This document shows positions 35,220 to 45,557 of a stretch of 64,000 bases of DNA, in pieces; within the stretch, counting starts at the first letter, position 1; every line of letters starts with the position of its first letter. A model generated the notes under the pieces. The model did no database searches. It saw only the letters and a program-made list of their open reading frames with translations, and was not told the DNA's origin. The position numbers and the translations under genes were made by a program. The stretch is taken from the NCBI RefSeq assembly GCF_017165765.1, contig NZ_JAFGZD010000001.1:248001-312000 (forward strand), read 5' to 3'. Origin of the DNA: Pseudomonas capsici (GTDB lineage Bacteria; Pseudomonadota; Gammaproteobacteria; Pseudomonadales; Pseudomonadaceae).

Positions 35220-36542
35220 CTACTTTTTCGGGTAGCCGGCTCGTTTCATGTCGCGCTCGGTGGAGTTCTGCGCCATTTTCAAGGCGTTCTCCACTGTCGA
35301 CTGGCCGATCAGGGCTGCCGAGAACTGCTGGCCGACACTGGTGCCGATGGCCTGGAACTCGGGAATGGTCACCAACTGGATGCCCACGTAAGGCACCGGC
35401 TTGAGGGTGGGCGTCTTGGGTGTCACGGCCATCAGGGATTTGAGGGTGATATCGGCGAACGGCGCGGCTTTCTTGTATTCATCGGTGTAGGTCGATGCAC
35501 GTGTGCCTGGCGGCACATTGGAAACACCATCTTTCTCGGCAACCAGAGCGGCATATTCCCTGGAGGTTGCCCATTGAGTGAAGGCCTGGGCGTCCTTGGT
35601 GTTCTTGGCACTGGTCGGGATCGCCAGAGACCAGGAATACAGCCACGACGAGCCTTTGTCCGTCACCTCATGAGGGGCATAGGTGAAGCCGACATGGTCT
35701 GCCACCTTGCTCTGGCTCTTGTCGGTGACAAAGGAGCCCGCCACGCTGGCATCGACCCAGATCGCGCACTTGCCGCTGTTGAACAGGGCCAGGTTTTCGT
35801 TGAAACCGTTGCTCGATGCGCCGGGTGGCCCGGACTGTTTCATGGTGTTGACGTAGAAGTTGAGGGCGTTTTTCCATTCCGGTTGATCGAACTGGGGTTT
35901 CCATTGTTCGTCGAACCAGCGTGCACCGTAGGCGTTGGCCACCGTAGTAATCAGTGCCATGTTCTCGCCCCAGCCGGCCTTGCCGCGCAGGCAGATGCCG
36001 TATTGCTCCTTGGACTTGTCGGTGAGCTTGCCCGCGAACTCGGCAATCTGAGTCCAGGTCGGACGCTCCGGCATGGTCAGGCCGGCATTCTGGAACAGGT
36101 CCTTGCGATAGTAGGTAATCGAGCTTTCCGCATAGAACGGCAGGGCGAACAGCTTGCCATCCACCGACAGACCGTCGCGCACGGAGGGGAAGACATCATC
36201 GAGCTGGTAGCTGGCAGGCAGGTCTTTCATTTCCTGCAGCCAGCCCTTGGCGCCCCAGAGTGAGGCTTCGTACATGCCGATGGTCAGCACATCGAACTGA
36301 CCGCCCTTGGTGGCAATGTCGGTGGTCAGGCGCTGGCGCAGGACGTTTTCTTCCAGCACCACCCAGTTGAGCTTGATGTCGGGATGCTGTTCTTCAAAGG
36401 TCTTGGAGAGGCGTTGCATGCGGATCATGTCGCTGTTGTTGACCGTGGCGATGGTCACGGTCCCTGCAGCAGCGTTGCCGCCGAACAGGAAACCGGCGCT
36501 GAGGACTGAACTGGCAAGCAGGAATTTTGCTGAGGTCTTCAT
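35220..36542 (-). CDS. mtlE: Polyol ABC transporter substrate-binding protein
   Basis: 440 residues, family 1 periplasmic binding protein. Signal peptide about 1-26 ('ASSVLSAGFLFGGNAAAG'), then 'TVTIATVNNSDMIRMQRL' and the cluster 'KGGQFDVLTIGMYE'. Captures mannitol, and probably sorbitol/arabitol, in the periplasm for MtlFGK. First gene of the operon; the 240-bp gap to mtlR should hold its promoter. Confidence 0.94.
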   Translation of the reverse strand: MKTSAKFLLASSVLSAGFLFGGNAAAGTVTIATVNNSDMIRMQRLSKTFEEQHPDIKLNWVVLEENVLRQRLTTDIATKGGQFDVLTIGMYEASLWGAKGWLQEMKDLPASYQLDDVFPSVRDGLSVDGKLFALPFYAESSITYYRKDLFQNAGLTMPERPTWTQIAEFAGKLTDKSKEQYGICLRGKAGWGENMALITTVANAYGARWFDEQWKPQFDQPEWKNALNFYVNTMKQSGPPGASSNGFNENLALFNSGKCAIWVDASVAGSFVTDKSQSKVADHVGFTYAPHEVTDKGSSWLYSWSLAIPTSAKNTKDAQAFTQWATSREYAALVAEKDGVSNVPPGTRASTYTDEYKKAAPFADITLKSLMAVTPKTPTLKPVPYVGIQLVTIPEFQAIGTSVGQQFSAALIGQSTVENALKMAQNSTERDMKRAGYPKK

Positions 36543-36781
36543 GGGTCACTCCTCTTCCATGCTCGGTGAGCCTGGAGGGTCGGTTATTGTTTTTGTCTCT
36601 TCCGGAGATGAGGAAGATGTGGGCTGATTACACCGGCCTTGAAGCGCGATGACAAATCCTGCGCCGCACTTCAACTGATACTTTTTTGCATTCGGCACAG
36701 ATCTGAAAACCCACTGCAGCCGCCATCGGGCAGGCTGCAATGCAGAATCAGCGTAGACGAGAAGGGTGAAAACAGGACGAA

Positions 36782-37687
36782 TCAGTACAGGTTCTGTTCG
36801 GTGAGGCGCTGGACGGCAAGGCGTCGGTAATGGGAGGGCGTCATGCCTTTGAGCTGCTGGAAGCGGCGGTTGAAGTTGGAAATGTTATTGAAACCCGACT
36901 CGAAACAGATATCCGTCACGGGCATGTCGCCGTCGGCCAGCAGCTCGCAGGACTTGCTGATGCGCAGGCGATTGACGAATTCCACGAAGCAGCGTCCGGT
37001 GGCCTGTTTGAACACCCGGGAAAAGTACGTGGGTTTCATCCCCAGATATTCGGCGACCTCTTCCAGAGGCAGTTCGCGCCCGTAGTGGGCAAAGATATAG
37101 TCCACCGCCCGGTTGGTCCGCTCCACACTGTGCTCGTCGGCCATGTGCGACACCGTGGTGCCCGAAAGCAACTGGAAGTCATCGCTGGCAGCCAGCAGTT
37201 CCAGCAGGATCAGAAAGTGCCCGAGCCGGGTGATGCCTCGGGAATCGGCGATCTTCTGCATCAGCTTCATGGCCTGGCGGATCGTGCGTTTGCAGCGAAA
37301 CTCGATACCGTACTGGGCGCGTTCCAGCAGCGGCGTCAGGCTCTTGAGTTCGGTAAACACCTGATTGCCGCTTTCCAGCAACTCATCGGTGAAGTTGACC
37401 AGCATGTCGCGCTTGGGCACCACTTCGTCTTCCTGGATCTGACTGATCCAGTTGTGCGGCAGGTTCGGGCCGGTGAGGAACAGACTGCCGGGGTGGAAGT
37501 TGCCGATATAGTCGCCGACGAATACCTTTCCGGAGCTGGCGACGATCAGGTGCAGCTCGTATTCCTTGTGGAAGTGCCAGCGCACCAGCGGGCAGGGAAA
37601 GCCGTGTTCGCGATAGATGATCGACAGGCCATTATGGTCGTCCATCAACTCGTAGGAAGGGTCTGAGATTCTTGCTGTTCTTGTCAT
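36782..37687 (-). CDS. mtlR: AraC-family activator of the mannitol operon
   Basis: 301 residues. N-terminal cupin-like sensing domain ('PLVRWHFHKEYELHLI') and C-terminal double helix-turn-helix ('EEVAEYLGMKPTYFSRVFK', 'VTDICFESGFNNISNFNRRF'). Position just upstream of mtlE on the same strand and family match identify it as MtlR, which activates mtlEFGKDYZ in response to polyols. Confidence 0.93.
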   Translation of the reverse strand: MTRTARISDPSYELMDDHNGLSIIYREHGFPCPLVRWHFHKEYELHLIVASSGKVFVGDYIGNFHPGSLFLTGPNLPHNWISQIQEDEVVPKRDMLVNFTDELLESGNQVFTELKSLTPLLERAQYGIEFRCKRTIRQAMKLMQKIADSRGITRLGHFLILLELLAASDDFQLLSGTTVSHMADEHSVERTNRAVDYIFAHYGRELPLEEVAEYLGMKPTYFSRVFKQATGRCFVEFVNRLRISKSCELLADGDMPVTDICFESGFNNISNFNRRFQQLKGMTPSHYRRLAVQRLTEQNLY

Positions 37688-37806
37688 GGTCCGACCGCCT
37701 CCAAAGGTACCAGCCTGCTAATGTGCCTCAATTGTTCCATTCATGCCCAGTCGTCTTGTGCAAATTGCCAAGTAGCTATTTGCAGCGAAACCGGAGTCAT
37801 TGCCTG

Positions 37807-38562
37807 ATGAAACAGATCCTTCTGATCGGAATTGGTGCCGGAGATCCCGAACAAATTACCGTGCAGGCCATCAATGCCCTGAATCGTGCCAGGGTGTTCT
37901 TTCTTCTGGACAAGGGCTATGCCGAGGATGATCTGCTGCGCCTGAGAAAAGAGATATGCCAGCGCTATATCCAGGGTGACGATTATCGGCTGGTGCAGGT
38001 ATGCGATCCCCGGCGCGAAGACGATCCTCAAGGCTATGAGCGCGGCATCGAGCACTGGCATGAGCAGCGGGCGGTGCTGTTCGAACGGTTGATCGGTGAT
38101 GAGCTGGGGGCGCAGGAGACGGGGGCCTTTCTGGTCTGGGGTGATCCGTCGCTGTACGACAGCACCCTGAGGATTCTCGAGCAGGTGCTGGCCCGGGGCA
38201 GGGAAGTGTTCGATTACCGGGTCATTCCCGGCATTACCAGTGTCCAGGCGCTGGTGGCGCAGCATCGTGTGCCATTGAACCGGATTGGCGAACCGATTCG
38301 TATCACCACCGGCAGGCGACTGGCCGACATGGCGGCAGAGGAACTGGACAATGTAGTGGTGATGCTCGATGCGCACTGCACCTTCGAACGCTTTGTCGGG
38401 CAGGGGCTGGATATCTATTGGGGGGCTTACCTGGGGACGCCGGACGAGATCCTGCTGTCCGGTCCGCTCGATGAACTCCATGGACAGATCAGGCGGCTAC
38501 GCGATGAGGCGCGCAGCCGCAAGGGCTGGATCATGGATACCTATCTGCTGCGCAAGGGATGA
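37807..38562 (+). CDS. cobF: Precorrin-6A synthase (deacetylating)
   Basis: 251 residues, tetrapyrrole methylase family: 'LIGIGAGDPEQITVQA' N-terminal SAM site, 'LVWGDPSLYDST' and 'VIPGITSVQALVAQHRVPL'. Methylates C-1 of precorrin-5 and releases acetate in aerobic cobalamin synthesis. The frame opens at 37672, but ATG 37807 begins the domain. No other cob gene and no cobalamin riboswitch is visible. Ends two bases from the convergent glycosyltransferase. Confidence 0.93.
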   Translation: MKQILLIGIGAGDPEQITVQAINALNRARVFFLLDKGYAEDDLLRLRKEICQRYIQGDDYRLVQVCDPRREDDPQGYERGIEHWHEQRAVLFERLIGDELGAQETGAFLVWGDPSLYDSTLRILEQVLARGREVFDYRVIPGITSVQALVAQHRVPLNRIGEPIRITTGRRLADMAAEELDNVVVMLDAHCTFERFVGQGLDIYWGAYLGTPDEILLSGPLDELHGQIRRLRDEARSRKGWIMDTYLLRKG

Positions 38563-38563
38563 T

Positions 38564-39886
38564 TCAATCCTTGCGATTCTTCGCCTCGATCCACTGTGCC
38601 ATGTACTGGGTGCTTTTGTGGTGATGATGGCGAAGCATCGCGCCGGTGAAATTGGCGATGCGATGGCAGGGCAGGTCCTGGCGCAAGGCTTCGATACGTT
38701 CGATCAGGCTGTCGCAGTGCTGCCTGTGCTGGAAGCGCGTTTGCAGAAGCGTCCGGCCCGCGGCCTGAGCCTCGTTCCACAAGGTCTGATCCTGATACAG
38801 ACGCACCGCCGCGCTGGCGATTTCGCTGGCACTGCGAGCAATGCTGCCCGGCCAGGGCAGGCCGCCGCTCATGGCTTCGGCGCCCACGGGCGTCGTTACC
38901 GAAGGCGTGCCGCTGAGCATGGCATCCATCAGCTTGCCTTTGATGCCGGCACCAAAGCGTAGCGGTGCCAGGCAAATACGTGCGCCGGACATCACTTCCA
39001 GGGCGTCTTCGGCCCAGTTCATGATGTGAAAGCCCTGCGCCGCGTTATGCAGTGCCGTGGCTTTGGGCGGTGTATAGGCACCGTAGATATGCAGTTGTGC
39101 AGTGGGCAACTGTTGGCGAATCAGCGGCCAGATGGCGCTTTTCATCCAGAGGACGGCGTCCCAGTTGGGGGCATGACGAAAGTTGCCGATGCTGAGAAAG
39201 TGCGCCCGCTGCTCGAAGGGCGTTGCGCTGTTCGGTACGCCATCGAGCATCAGGGGGCACCAGTGCAGCAGGGATTTCGGCACGCCAAACTGCTCGTTCA
39301 GCAGGTCGATTTCCACGTCCGAAACCATCAGATTCAGGTCGCAGCGATAGAGTGAGGCCACTTCCCGCTGTGCCAGATCGCTGCTGGCGATGTGCTTGAA
39401 CAGATGTGAATGGTCGGAATCGAAAAAACCATTCAAATCATCGGGTTCCGAGGATTCGTTCAAGTGCTCTTTAAGCAGTTGATGGCGCGTGTGGCGCAGG
39501 CTCTGGAAGTCGGACGTTTCCAGAATTCGCAGGGCATCGGGGCAGTGCTTCTCTACCCGCCAGCCAAACTGTTCTTCGATCAGGAACTGGTCGAACAGCA
39601 CGATATCGGGCTGAAGCTCGCTGACGAAGGTATCGAAGCTGCTGCTGTTGAGCTCGATGCGTACTTCGTCGATACCGAGGCTCTTCAGGTCGGCACGGTG
39701 TTCGCCTTCCGTTGCCGGGCTGGCGAAAGTGATGTGCCAGTGCTGTTCGAGAAAACACTGGATCAATTGCATGACATGGCCGCTGGCCGCCGAGGAACGG
39801 GGCTCGGGCCATACATAGCCAATGATCAACAGTCGGGTTTTTGCTCGGGATGGAATCTGGGCGGGGTGGACGTCATTGTTAGCCAA
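38564..39886 (-). CDS. Glycosyltransferase (GT-B, family 4-like)
   Basis: 440 residues. N-terminal 'RLLIIGYVWPEPRSSAASGH' resembles the donor-independent lobe, and the C-terminal half has 'FLSIGNFRHAPNWDAVLWM' and 'LAPLRFGAGIKGKLMDAM' with the E/G-rich nucleotide-sugar site typical of GT1/GT4 proteins. Acceptor unknown; likely surface polysaccharide or glycoprotein. The start overlaps the receiver gene by eight bases. Confidence 0.85.
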   Translation of the reverse strand: MANNDVHPAQIPSRAKTRLLIIGYVWPEPRSSAASGHVMQLIQCFLEQHWHITFASPATEGEHRADLKSLGIDEVRIELNSSSFDTFVSELQPDIVLFDQFLIEEQFGWRVEKHCPDALRILETSDFQSLRHTRHQLLKEHLNESSEPDDLNGFFDSDHSHLFKHIASSDLAQREVASLYRCDLNLMVSDVEIDLLNEQFGVPKSLLHWCPLMLDGVPNSATPFEQRAHFLSIGNFRHAPNWDAVLWMKSAIWPLIRQQLPTAQLHIYGAYTPPKATALHNAAQGFHIMNWAEDALEVMSGARICLAPLRFGAGIKGKLMDAMLSGTPSVTTPVGAEAMSGGLPWPGSIARSASEIASAAVRLYQDQTLWNEAQAAGRTLLQTRFQHRQHCDSLIERIEALRQDLPCHRIANFTGAMLRHHHHKSTQYMAQWIEAKNRKD

Positions 39887-40238
39887 GGATGCTTTTTACC
39901 TTGTCGCGCAGATCATCGATGGAGAACGGCTTGCCGATCACATGCATGTCGGCCGGCACTTCGATGTTTTCCGAATAGCCACTGGCGAACAGGATCGGCA
40001 GTTGCGCACGCAGTTTGCGTGCCTGTCTGGCCAGTTCCGTGCCGCGCATGTCAGGCAGGCCCTGATCGGTCATCAGCAGATCGATGCGAGTGGCCTGGTC
40101 TTCGAGATGAGCCAGCGCTTCCTGGGCGTCCGAAGCTTCGAGTACCTGATACTCCAGTTCTTCAAGCACATCGATGATCAGCATGCGTACGATGCTGTCA
40201 TCTTCGACCACAAGAATGGTGTTGGCTGCGTCGGGCAT
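39879..40238 (-). CDS. Single-domain response regulator
   Basis: 119 residues, receiver only. Acidic pair in 'LVVEDDSIVRML', phosphoacceptor Asp in 'LLMTDQGLPDM', Thr/Ser in 'ILFASGYSE', Lys in 'VIGKPFS'. No output domain, so it probably passes phosphate to another protein. Overlaps the glycosyltransferase and faces the hybrid kinase at 40584 across a shared upstream region. Confidence 0.9.
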   Translation of the reverse strand: MPDAANTILVVEDDSIVRMLIIDVLEELEYQVLEASDAQEALAHLEDQATRIDLLMTDQGLPDMRGTELARQARKLRAQLPILFASGYSENIEVPADMHVIGKPFSIDDLRDKVKSILG

Positions 40239-40583
40239 GGCGATTTCCTAGAAAATGGTAGTGAAGCTACGCACAAGGCGCAGCCTGCGGGCTTTTGTAC
40301 GAAAAGTCACTGCATTTGGATCATGTTGTCTTGAAAACAGGCCAACCTGATCGAAAACAGTCGACTTTTTGCCCGTTCTATCCATCAGTAAATAAAACAC
40401 AACCAGAAGTTCCATCTGATTTGATTGGATAGCTATCCTTGGCCATAAGGCTTTACTCGCTGCAGATGGCGAGCTTATCGCCGATTTATGTGTGAAATTT
40501 CAATCCTCTATGCGAGAAAAGTGAGTCTTTTTCTTGCTGTTACGGCAAACTCTACTGTTTTGATATCACGCCAGGGACTTTTC
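40239..40583. other. Divergent control region
   Basis: 345 bp between the receiver gene and the hybrid kinase; AT-rich in its middle (about 40380-40440). No clear promoter match or small gene seen. Confidence 0.5.
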
Positions 40584-43500
40584 ATGAACCGGACGTCTGT
40601 CGTCGATGAGCAGCGCTTTCGCAAACTACTGGTCCGCAACATCAGTCTGCCGCTGGGTGTGGGCGTTTTAAGTGCGTTTTTCTTCGCCGTCCTGATCGGC
40701 TACCTGCTTTCGGTCATCCAGTGGGTCGAGCATACGGACCGGGTCCTCAACAGCACCAACCGGGCCATGAAGCTTTCCATCGACATGGAGACCGGCATGC
40801 GCGGTTTCCTGCTGACCGGGCAGGAAAACTTTCTTGACCCCTATGAAGTCGCGAAACCCTTGCTCAAGGCCGAGTTGAAAAACCTGGAAGAGCTGGTTGT
40901 CGATAACCCGACGCAAGTGGACCGTTTCCGCCGGTTGTCCACCCTGCAGGAGGAGTGGGGGCATTTCGCTCAGGAAATGATTGAAATGCGCCGTCAGAAC
41001 GGCGATTTCGTCCTGGCCACCCGGGCCGGGCGCGGCAAGCGCATTACCGATGAAATCCGTACCGAGTACGATCAGGTCGTCGCCATGGAGCAGCAGTTGC
41101 GCCTTGCCCGCAACGCCGACGTGACCCGCACGACCATTGCGTGCGTGGTGCTGTACATGATCTTTGTGCTGGCGGTCAGTGGCATCCTGGCTTACTTCGG
41201 ACGGCGTGATCTGCTTTCGCTGTCCACGACATACAGCTCCAACCTGAATCAGCTTGAAGACAACGCCGAGCGTTTGCAGAAGGTTGCCTGGTTGCGCAAT
41301 GGCCAGAGCGAGCTGGCCGAACAGGTGCTTGGCCAGTTGACGCTCAATACCCTCGGGCAGCATATCCTGCAGTTCTTCGCCCAGTATCTGGGGGCTGTGG
41401 TAGCGGCTGTCTATGTCCGTCAGGAGCACGGTGGCCTGTTACGTGTCGCCTCTTACGGGTTCTCCCGGGAGCATGAAGAGCAGGAGCAGACGATCTACAG
41501 TGGCGAAGGTGTCATCGGCCAGGCTGCCCAGCAGAACCGCATCGTCGCCCTCGATGGATTGCCCGGCGATTATTTCAAGTACAGCTCCGGTCTGGGCGAA
41601 GGCCTGCCGAGCAGTGTGGTGATCGTCCCGACCAGCAATGACGATCAGGTGAATGGCGTGGTCGAACTGGGCTTCATGCGCGCGCTGACCGAAAAGGACA
41701 TCGAGTTTCTGGAGCTGGTGGCCTCGAATGTCGGCACTTCCATCGAGGCGGCGCGTTATCGTCAGCGTCTCCAGGAAGTCCTGACCGAAACCCAGCAGCT
41801 CAATGAAGAATTGCAGGTCCAGCAGGAAGAGTTGCGTACCGCCAACGAAGAGCTCGAAGAGCAGTCGCGCATCCTCAAGGAATCCCAGGCGCATCTGGAA
41901 ACCCAGCAGGCCGAACTCGAGCAGACCAACACCCAGTTGGCCGAACAGAGTCAGGCCCTGGAAGATCAGCGCGATATCCTCGACAGCAAGAACGAAGAAC
42001 TGAGTCAGGCCCAGGTGGAGTTGCAGGCTCGTGCCGACGAACTGCAGCGCTCCAGCAAGTACAAGTCCGAGTTCCTGGCCAACATGTCCCATGAACTGCG
42101 CACGCCGCTCAACAGCTCGTTGATCCTGGCCAAGCTGCTGGCGGAAAACCCGACCGAGAACCTGACCCAGGAGCAGGTCAAGTTTGCCGAATCGATCTAC
42201 TCGGCAGGCAATGATCTGCTGAACCTGATCAACGACATTCTGGATATCTCCAAGGTCGAGGCGGGCAAGCTGGAAGTCCGTCCCGAGAACAGCAGTGTGT
42301 CGCGTCTGGTGGATGGCCTGCGTGGCATGTTCCAGCCGCTGGCAAGCGAAAAGAATCTGGATTTCATCGTGGAAGTGCAGCCTGGCACGCCAACCATGCT
42401 GTTTACCGATCGCCAGCGTCTGGAGCAGATTCTCAAGAATCTCTTGTCCAACGCCATCAAGTTCACCGAGAGCGGTACCGTGAGCATGATCGTTTCCCGT
42501 CAGCCGGGTGCGGGCATTGTGTTTACCGTGCGCGACTCCGGTATCGGTATTGCCCCGGAGCATCAGCAGAGCATTTTCGAAGCCTTCCGCCAGGCCGATG
42601 GCACCACCAACCGCCGTTACGGCGGCACCGGTCTGGGACTGTCGATTTCCCGCGATCTGGCAGCCTTGCTGGGCGGCTCCATCAGCGTCACCAGTGCGCC
42701 GGGCCAGGGCAGTATTTTCTCTCTGGTATTGCCCGAGCAGTACGTCGAGCAGGAGCGCGAAGAGGAGGGCAGCGAGCGGTCGGTGATCATTTCTTCGCCT
42801 GCCGTCACGCTGCCGTTGGCAAGTCAGCCGGTTGTCGAGTCCAAACCGGACATACCGCTGGCAACCTTTGCCGATGATCGCCACAAGGCACCGTTCAGCG
42901 GGCGCTGCATTCTGGTTATCGAAGATGAAGTGCAGTTCGCGCAGATCCTTTTCGATCTGGCCCACGAGCTGGGATACAACTGTCTGGTTGCCCATGCCGC
43001 CGATGAAGGTTTCAACCTGGCAGCGGAGTTCATCCCCGATGCAATCCTGCTGGACATGCGCCTGCCGGATCATTCGGGCCTGACCGTGCTGCAGCGCCTC
43101 AAGGAACTGGCACCTACCCGGCATATCCCGGTGCATGTGATTTCTGTCGAGGATCGTCAGGAAGCGGCCATGCACATGGGCGCGATCGGTTATGCGGTCA
43201 AGCCGACGACCCGTGAAGAGCTCAAGGATGTCTTTGCCAGACTCGAAGCCAAGCTGACTCAGAAGGTCAAGCGTATTCTGCTGGTCGAGGACGATGCCTT
43301 GCAGCGTGACAGCATTGCGCGGCTGATCGGTGACGATGATATCGAAATCACCGCCGTGGGCTTCGCTCATGAGGCGCTGGATCTGCTGCGGGAAAATATC
43401 TACGACTGCATGATCATCGACCTCAAGTTGCCGGACATGCTGGGCAATGAGCTGCTCAAGCGCATGTCCACCGAGGACATCCGTTCCTTCCCGCCGGTGA

Positions 43501-44084
43501 TCGTCTACACGGGGCGTAACATGACCCGTGACGAAGAGGCCGAGCTGATGAAGTATTCGCGCTCGATCATCATCAAGGGTGCCCGTTCGCCGGAGCGCCT
43601 GCTGGATGAGGTCACCCTGTTCCTGCACAAGATCGAGTCGCAGCTCTCCAACGAGCGGCAGAAAATGCTCAAGACGGCCCGCAGTCGCGACAAGGTCTTC
43701 GAGGCGCGCAAGATCCTGGTGGTCGATGACGATGTGCGCAATATCTTCGCCCTCACCAGTGCTCTGGAGCACAAGGGCGCGGTGGTGGAGATCGCCCGTA
43801 ACGGCATTGAAGCCATTGCAAAGCTCAATGAGGTCGAGGATATCGATCTGGTGCTGATGGATGTGATGATGCCGGAGATGGACGGTTACGAAGCGACCGT
43901 CGAGATTCGCAAGGATCCTCGCTGGCGCAAGCTGCCGATCATTGCGGTGACCGCCAAGGCCATGAAGGACGATCAGGAGCGTTGCCTGCAGGCGGGTTCC
44001 AACGATTATCTGGCCAAGCCCATCGACCTTGACCGGTTATTCTCGTTGATTCGGGTCTGGCTGCCGAAAATGGAACGTATTTGA
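40584..44084 (+). CDS. Hybrid sensor histidine kinase (CHASE3-GAF-HisKA-HATPase-3xREC)
   Basis: 1166 residues. First membrane helix at about 22-46, CHASE3 domain ('MKLSIDMETGMRGFLLTGQE'), second helix about 192-212, GAF about 265-400, long coiled coil about 400-490, HisKA with His503 in 'MSHELRTPLN', HATPase ('GTGLGLSISRDLA'), then three receivers starting near 774, 895 and 1042; the last keeps 'LVLMDVMMPEMDGYEA'. AGGGA precedes ATG 40584. It leads a plus-strand operon with cheR, cheB and two more regulators. Confidence 0.93.
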   Translation: MNRTSVVDEQRFRKLLVRNISLPLGVGVLSAFFFAVLIGYLLSVIQWVEHTDRVLNSTNRAMKLSIDMETGMRGFLLTGQENFLDPYEVAKPLLKAELKNLEELVVDNPTQVDRFRRLSTLQEEWGHFAQEMIEMRRQNGDFVLATRAGRGKRITDEIRTEYDQVVAMEQQLRLARNADVTRTTIACVVLYMIFVLAVSGILAYFGRRDLLSLSTTYSSNLNQLEDNAERLQKVAWLRNGQSELAEQVLGQLTLNTLGQHILQFFAQYLGAVVAAVYVRQEHGGLLRVASYGFSREHEEQEQTIYSGEGVIGQAAQQNRIVALDGLPGDYFKYSSGLGEGLPSSVVIVPTSNDDQVNGVVELGFMRALTEKDIEFLELVASNVGTSIEAARYRQRLQEVLTETQQLNEELQVQQEELRTANEELEEQSRILKESQAHLETQQAELEQTNTQLAEQSQALEDQRDILDSKNEELSQAQVELQARADELQRSSKYKSEFLANMSHELRTPLNSSLILAKLLAENPTENLTQEQVKFAESIYSAGNDLLNLINDILDISKVEAGKLEVRPENSSVSRLVDGLRGMFQPLASEKNLDFIVEVQPGTPTMLFTDRQRLEQILKNLLSNAIKFTESGTVSMIVSRQPGAGIVFTVRDSGIGIAPEHQQSIFEAFRQADGTTNRRYGGTGLGLSISRDLAALLGGSISVTSAPGQGSIFSLVLPEQYVEQEREEEGSERSVIISSPAVTLPLASQPVVESKPDIPLATFADDRHKAPFSGRCILVIEDEVQFAQILFDLAHELGYNCLVAHAADEGFNLAAEFIPDAILLDMRLPDHSGLTVLQRLKELAPTRHIPVHVISVEDRQEAAMHMGAIGYAVKPTTREELKDVFARLEAKLTQKVKRILLVEDDALQRDSIARLIGDDDIEITAVGFAHEALDLLRENIYDCMIIDLKLPDMLGNELLKRMSTEDIRSFPPVIVYTGRNMTRDEEAELMKYSRSIIIKGARSPERLLDEVTLFLHKIESQLSNERQKMLKTARSRDKVFEARKILVVDDDVRNIFALTSALEHKGAVVEIARNGIEAIAKLNEVEDIDLVLMDVMMPEMDGYEATVEIRKDPRWRKLPIIAVTAKAMKDDQERCLQAGSNDYLAKPIDLDRLFSLIRVWLPKMERI

Positions 44085-44124
44085 GTAATGGCTGCCCAAA
44101 CGATTTATTTTTTCAGGCTTTTTC

Positions 44125-44946
44125 ATGGCACTTGATCGAAACGCGGATATCGAGCTGCAACTGCTGATCGATGCGATTTACCTGAAATACAGCTACGACT
44201 TTCGGGACTATTCCGGCGCGTCCATCAAGCGTCGGGTCAACCATGCTCTGCGTCAGTTCGATTGCAGCACCATTTCTGCCTTGCAGGAGCGTGTGCTGCA
44301 CGATCCGGCGGCCTTCATGCAATTGCTGCAATTGCTGACCATTCCGGTCAGCGAGATGTTTCGCGATCCTTCGCACTTTCTGGCCATCCGCCAGGAGGTT
44401 GTGCCGCTGCTCAGGACCTATCCGTCGATCAAGGTCTGGATCGCCGGATGCAGTACGGGGGAAGAAGTCTATTCGATGGCCATTCTGTTGCGCGAAGAGG
44501 GGTTGCTGGAGCGCACCATCATTTATGCCACCGATATCAATCCAAGCTCCCTGGAAAAGGCCAAGCAGGGCATCTTCTCCATGGAGAGCGTGCGGGCCTA
44601 TGCCGAAAACTATCGCAAGGCCGGTGGTCAGCGCGAGCTCTCGGATTACTACACCTCGGCCTATGATTACGCGATCTTCGACAAGACCTTGCGCGAGAAT
44701 GTCACTTTCGCCGATCACAGTCTGGCCACTGACAGCGTTTTCTCCGAAACGCAGCTCATTTCATGCCGTAACGTGCTGATCTATTTCAACAAGAACCTTC
44801 AGAACCGAACCTTCGGGTTGTTCCATGAGTCATTATGCCATCGCGGATTTCTGGCCTTGGGCAGCAAGGAGACTCTGGATTTTTCCGAGTACAGCGATTC
44901 TTTCGAAACATTGGTGAAACCGGAACGGATCTACCGGAAAAAATGA
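44125..44946 (+). CDS. CheR-type protein-glutamate methyltransferase
   Basis: 273 residues. N-terminal helical CheR domain, then SAM-binding Rossmann segment 'VWIAGCSTGEEVYSMAILL' and 'LISCRNVLIYF'. Methylates glutamates of chemoreceptor-like proteins. No receptor is in the window, so it may serve the hybrid kinase system as in CheB/CheR-linked stress modules. Overlaps cheB by ATGA. Confidence 0.9.
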   Translation: MALDRNADIELQLLIDAIYLKYSYDFRDYSGASIKRRVNHALRQFDCSTISALQERVLHDPAAFMQLLQLLTIPVSEMFRDPSHFLAIRQEVVPLLRTYPSIKVWIAGCSTGEEVYSMAILLREEGLLERTIIYATDINPSSLEKAKQGIFSMESVRAYAENYRKAGGQRELSDYYTSAYDYAIFDKTLRENVTFADHSLATDSVFSETQLISCRNVLIYFNKNLQNRTFGLFHESLCHRGFLALGSKETLDFSEYSDSFETLVKPERIYRKK

Positions 44947-45557
44947 AAACCACCTTCAGTGTCGAGTCGGCCGATTGCATTCTGCCGGCAGTGGATGCCA
45001 TTGTCGTCGGTGCCTCGGCGGGTGGTGTGGAAGCATTGCTGAAAATATTCGGCATGCTCAGGCCGGGCTTTGCTCTGCCGATCATTGCCGTCCTGCATCT
45101 GCCGGAGGAGCGCCGCAGCCAGTTGGCCCATGTATTCCAGAATCGTCTGGCAATCCCGGTCAAGGAAGCTGACGACAAGGAGTCCATCATGCCCGGCACG
45201 CTGTATTTTGCGCCTGCCGGTTATCACCTGTCGGTGGAGAACGATCACAGCTTTTCATTGAGTCAGGAAGAGCGCGTTTTTCATTCGCGGCCCAGCATCG
45301 ATATTCTGTTCGATTCGGCTGCGGATGCCTTTGGCTCACGCCTTGCAGGCGTATTGCTGACCGGTGCCAATAACGATGGGGCGCTCGGCTTGGCAAAAAT
45401 AAACAGATACGGTGGTTTTACCGTGATTCAGGATCCGGATCAGGCCCTGGCGCGCACCATGCCAGAGGCGGCTCTGGCGCTTCATTCGCCTGATTACCTT
45501 CTGCCTTTGAATGAAATAGGCCAACTGCTGGTCAAGCTGGAACGAATCACATGCTAA
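44943..45557 (+). CDS. CheB-type methylesterase without receiver domain
   Basis: 204 residues, catalytic CheB domain only. Nucleophile Ser in 'VVGASAGGVEAL', His in 'IIAVLHLPEE', and 'LLTGANNDGALGLAKI' near the catalytic Asp region. The usual N-terminal receiver is missing. Starts inside the cheR stop and overlaps the next gene by seven bases. Confidence 0.9.
   Translation: MKTTFSVESADCILPAVDAIVVGASAGGVEALLKIFGMLRPGFALPIIAVLHLPEERRSQLAHVFQNRLAIPVKEADDKESIMPGTLYFAPAGYHLSVENDHSFSLSQEERVFHSRPSIDILFDSAADAFGSRLAGVLLTGANNDGALGLAKINRYGGFTVIQDPDQALARTMPEAALALHSPDYLLPLNEIGQLLVKLERITC

Noticed and set aside
37690..37806. Cobalamin riboswitch upstream of cobF
   Set aside because: No B12-box-like core could be recognised in the short upstream region.
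41439..43772. 777-codon open frame antisense to the hybrid kinase
   Set aside because: High-GC third-position bias on the real gene leaves the opposite strand open; the plus-strand frame carries complete kinase and receiver domains.
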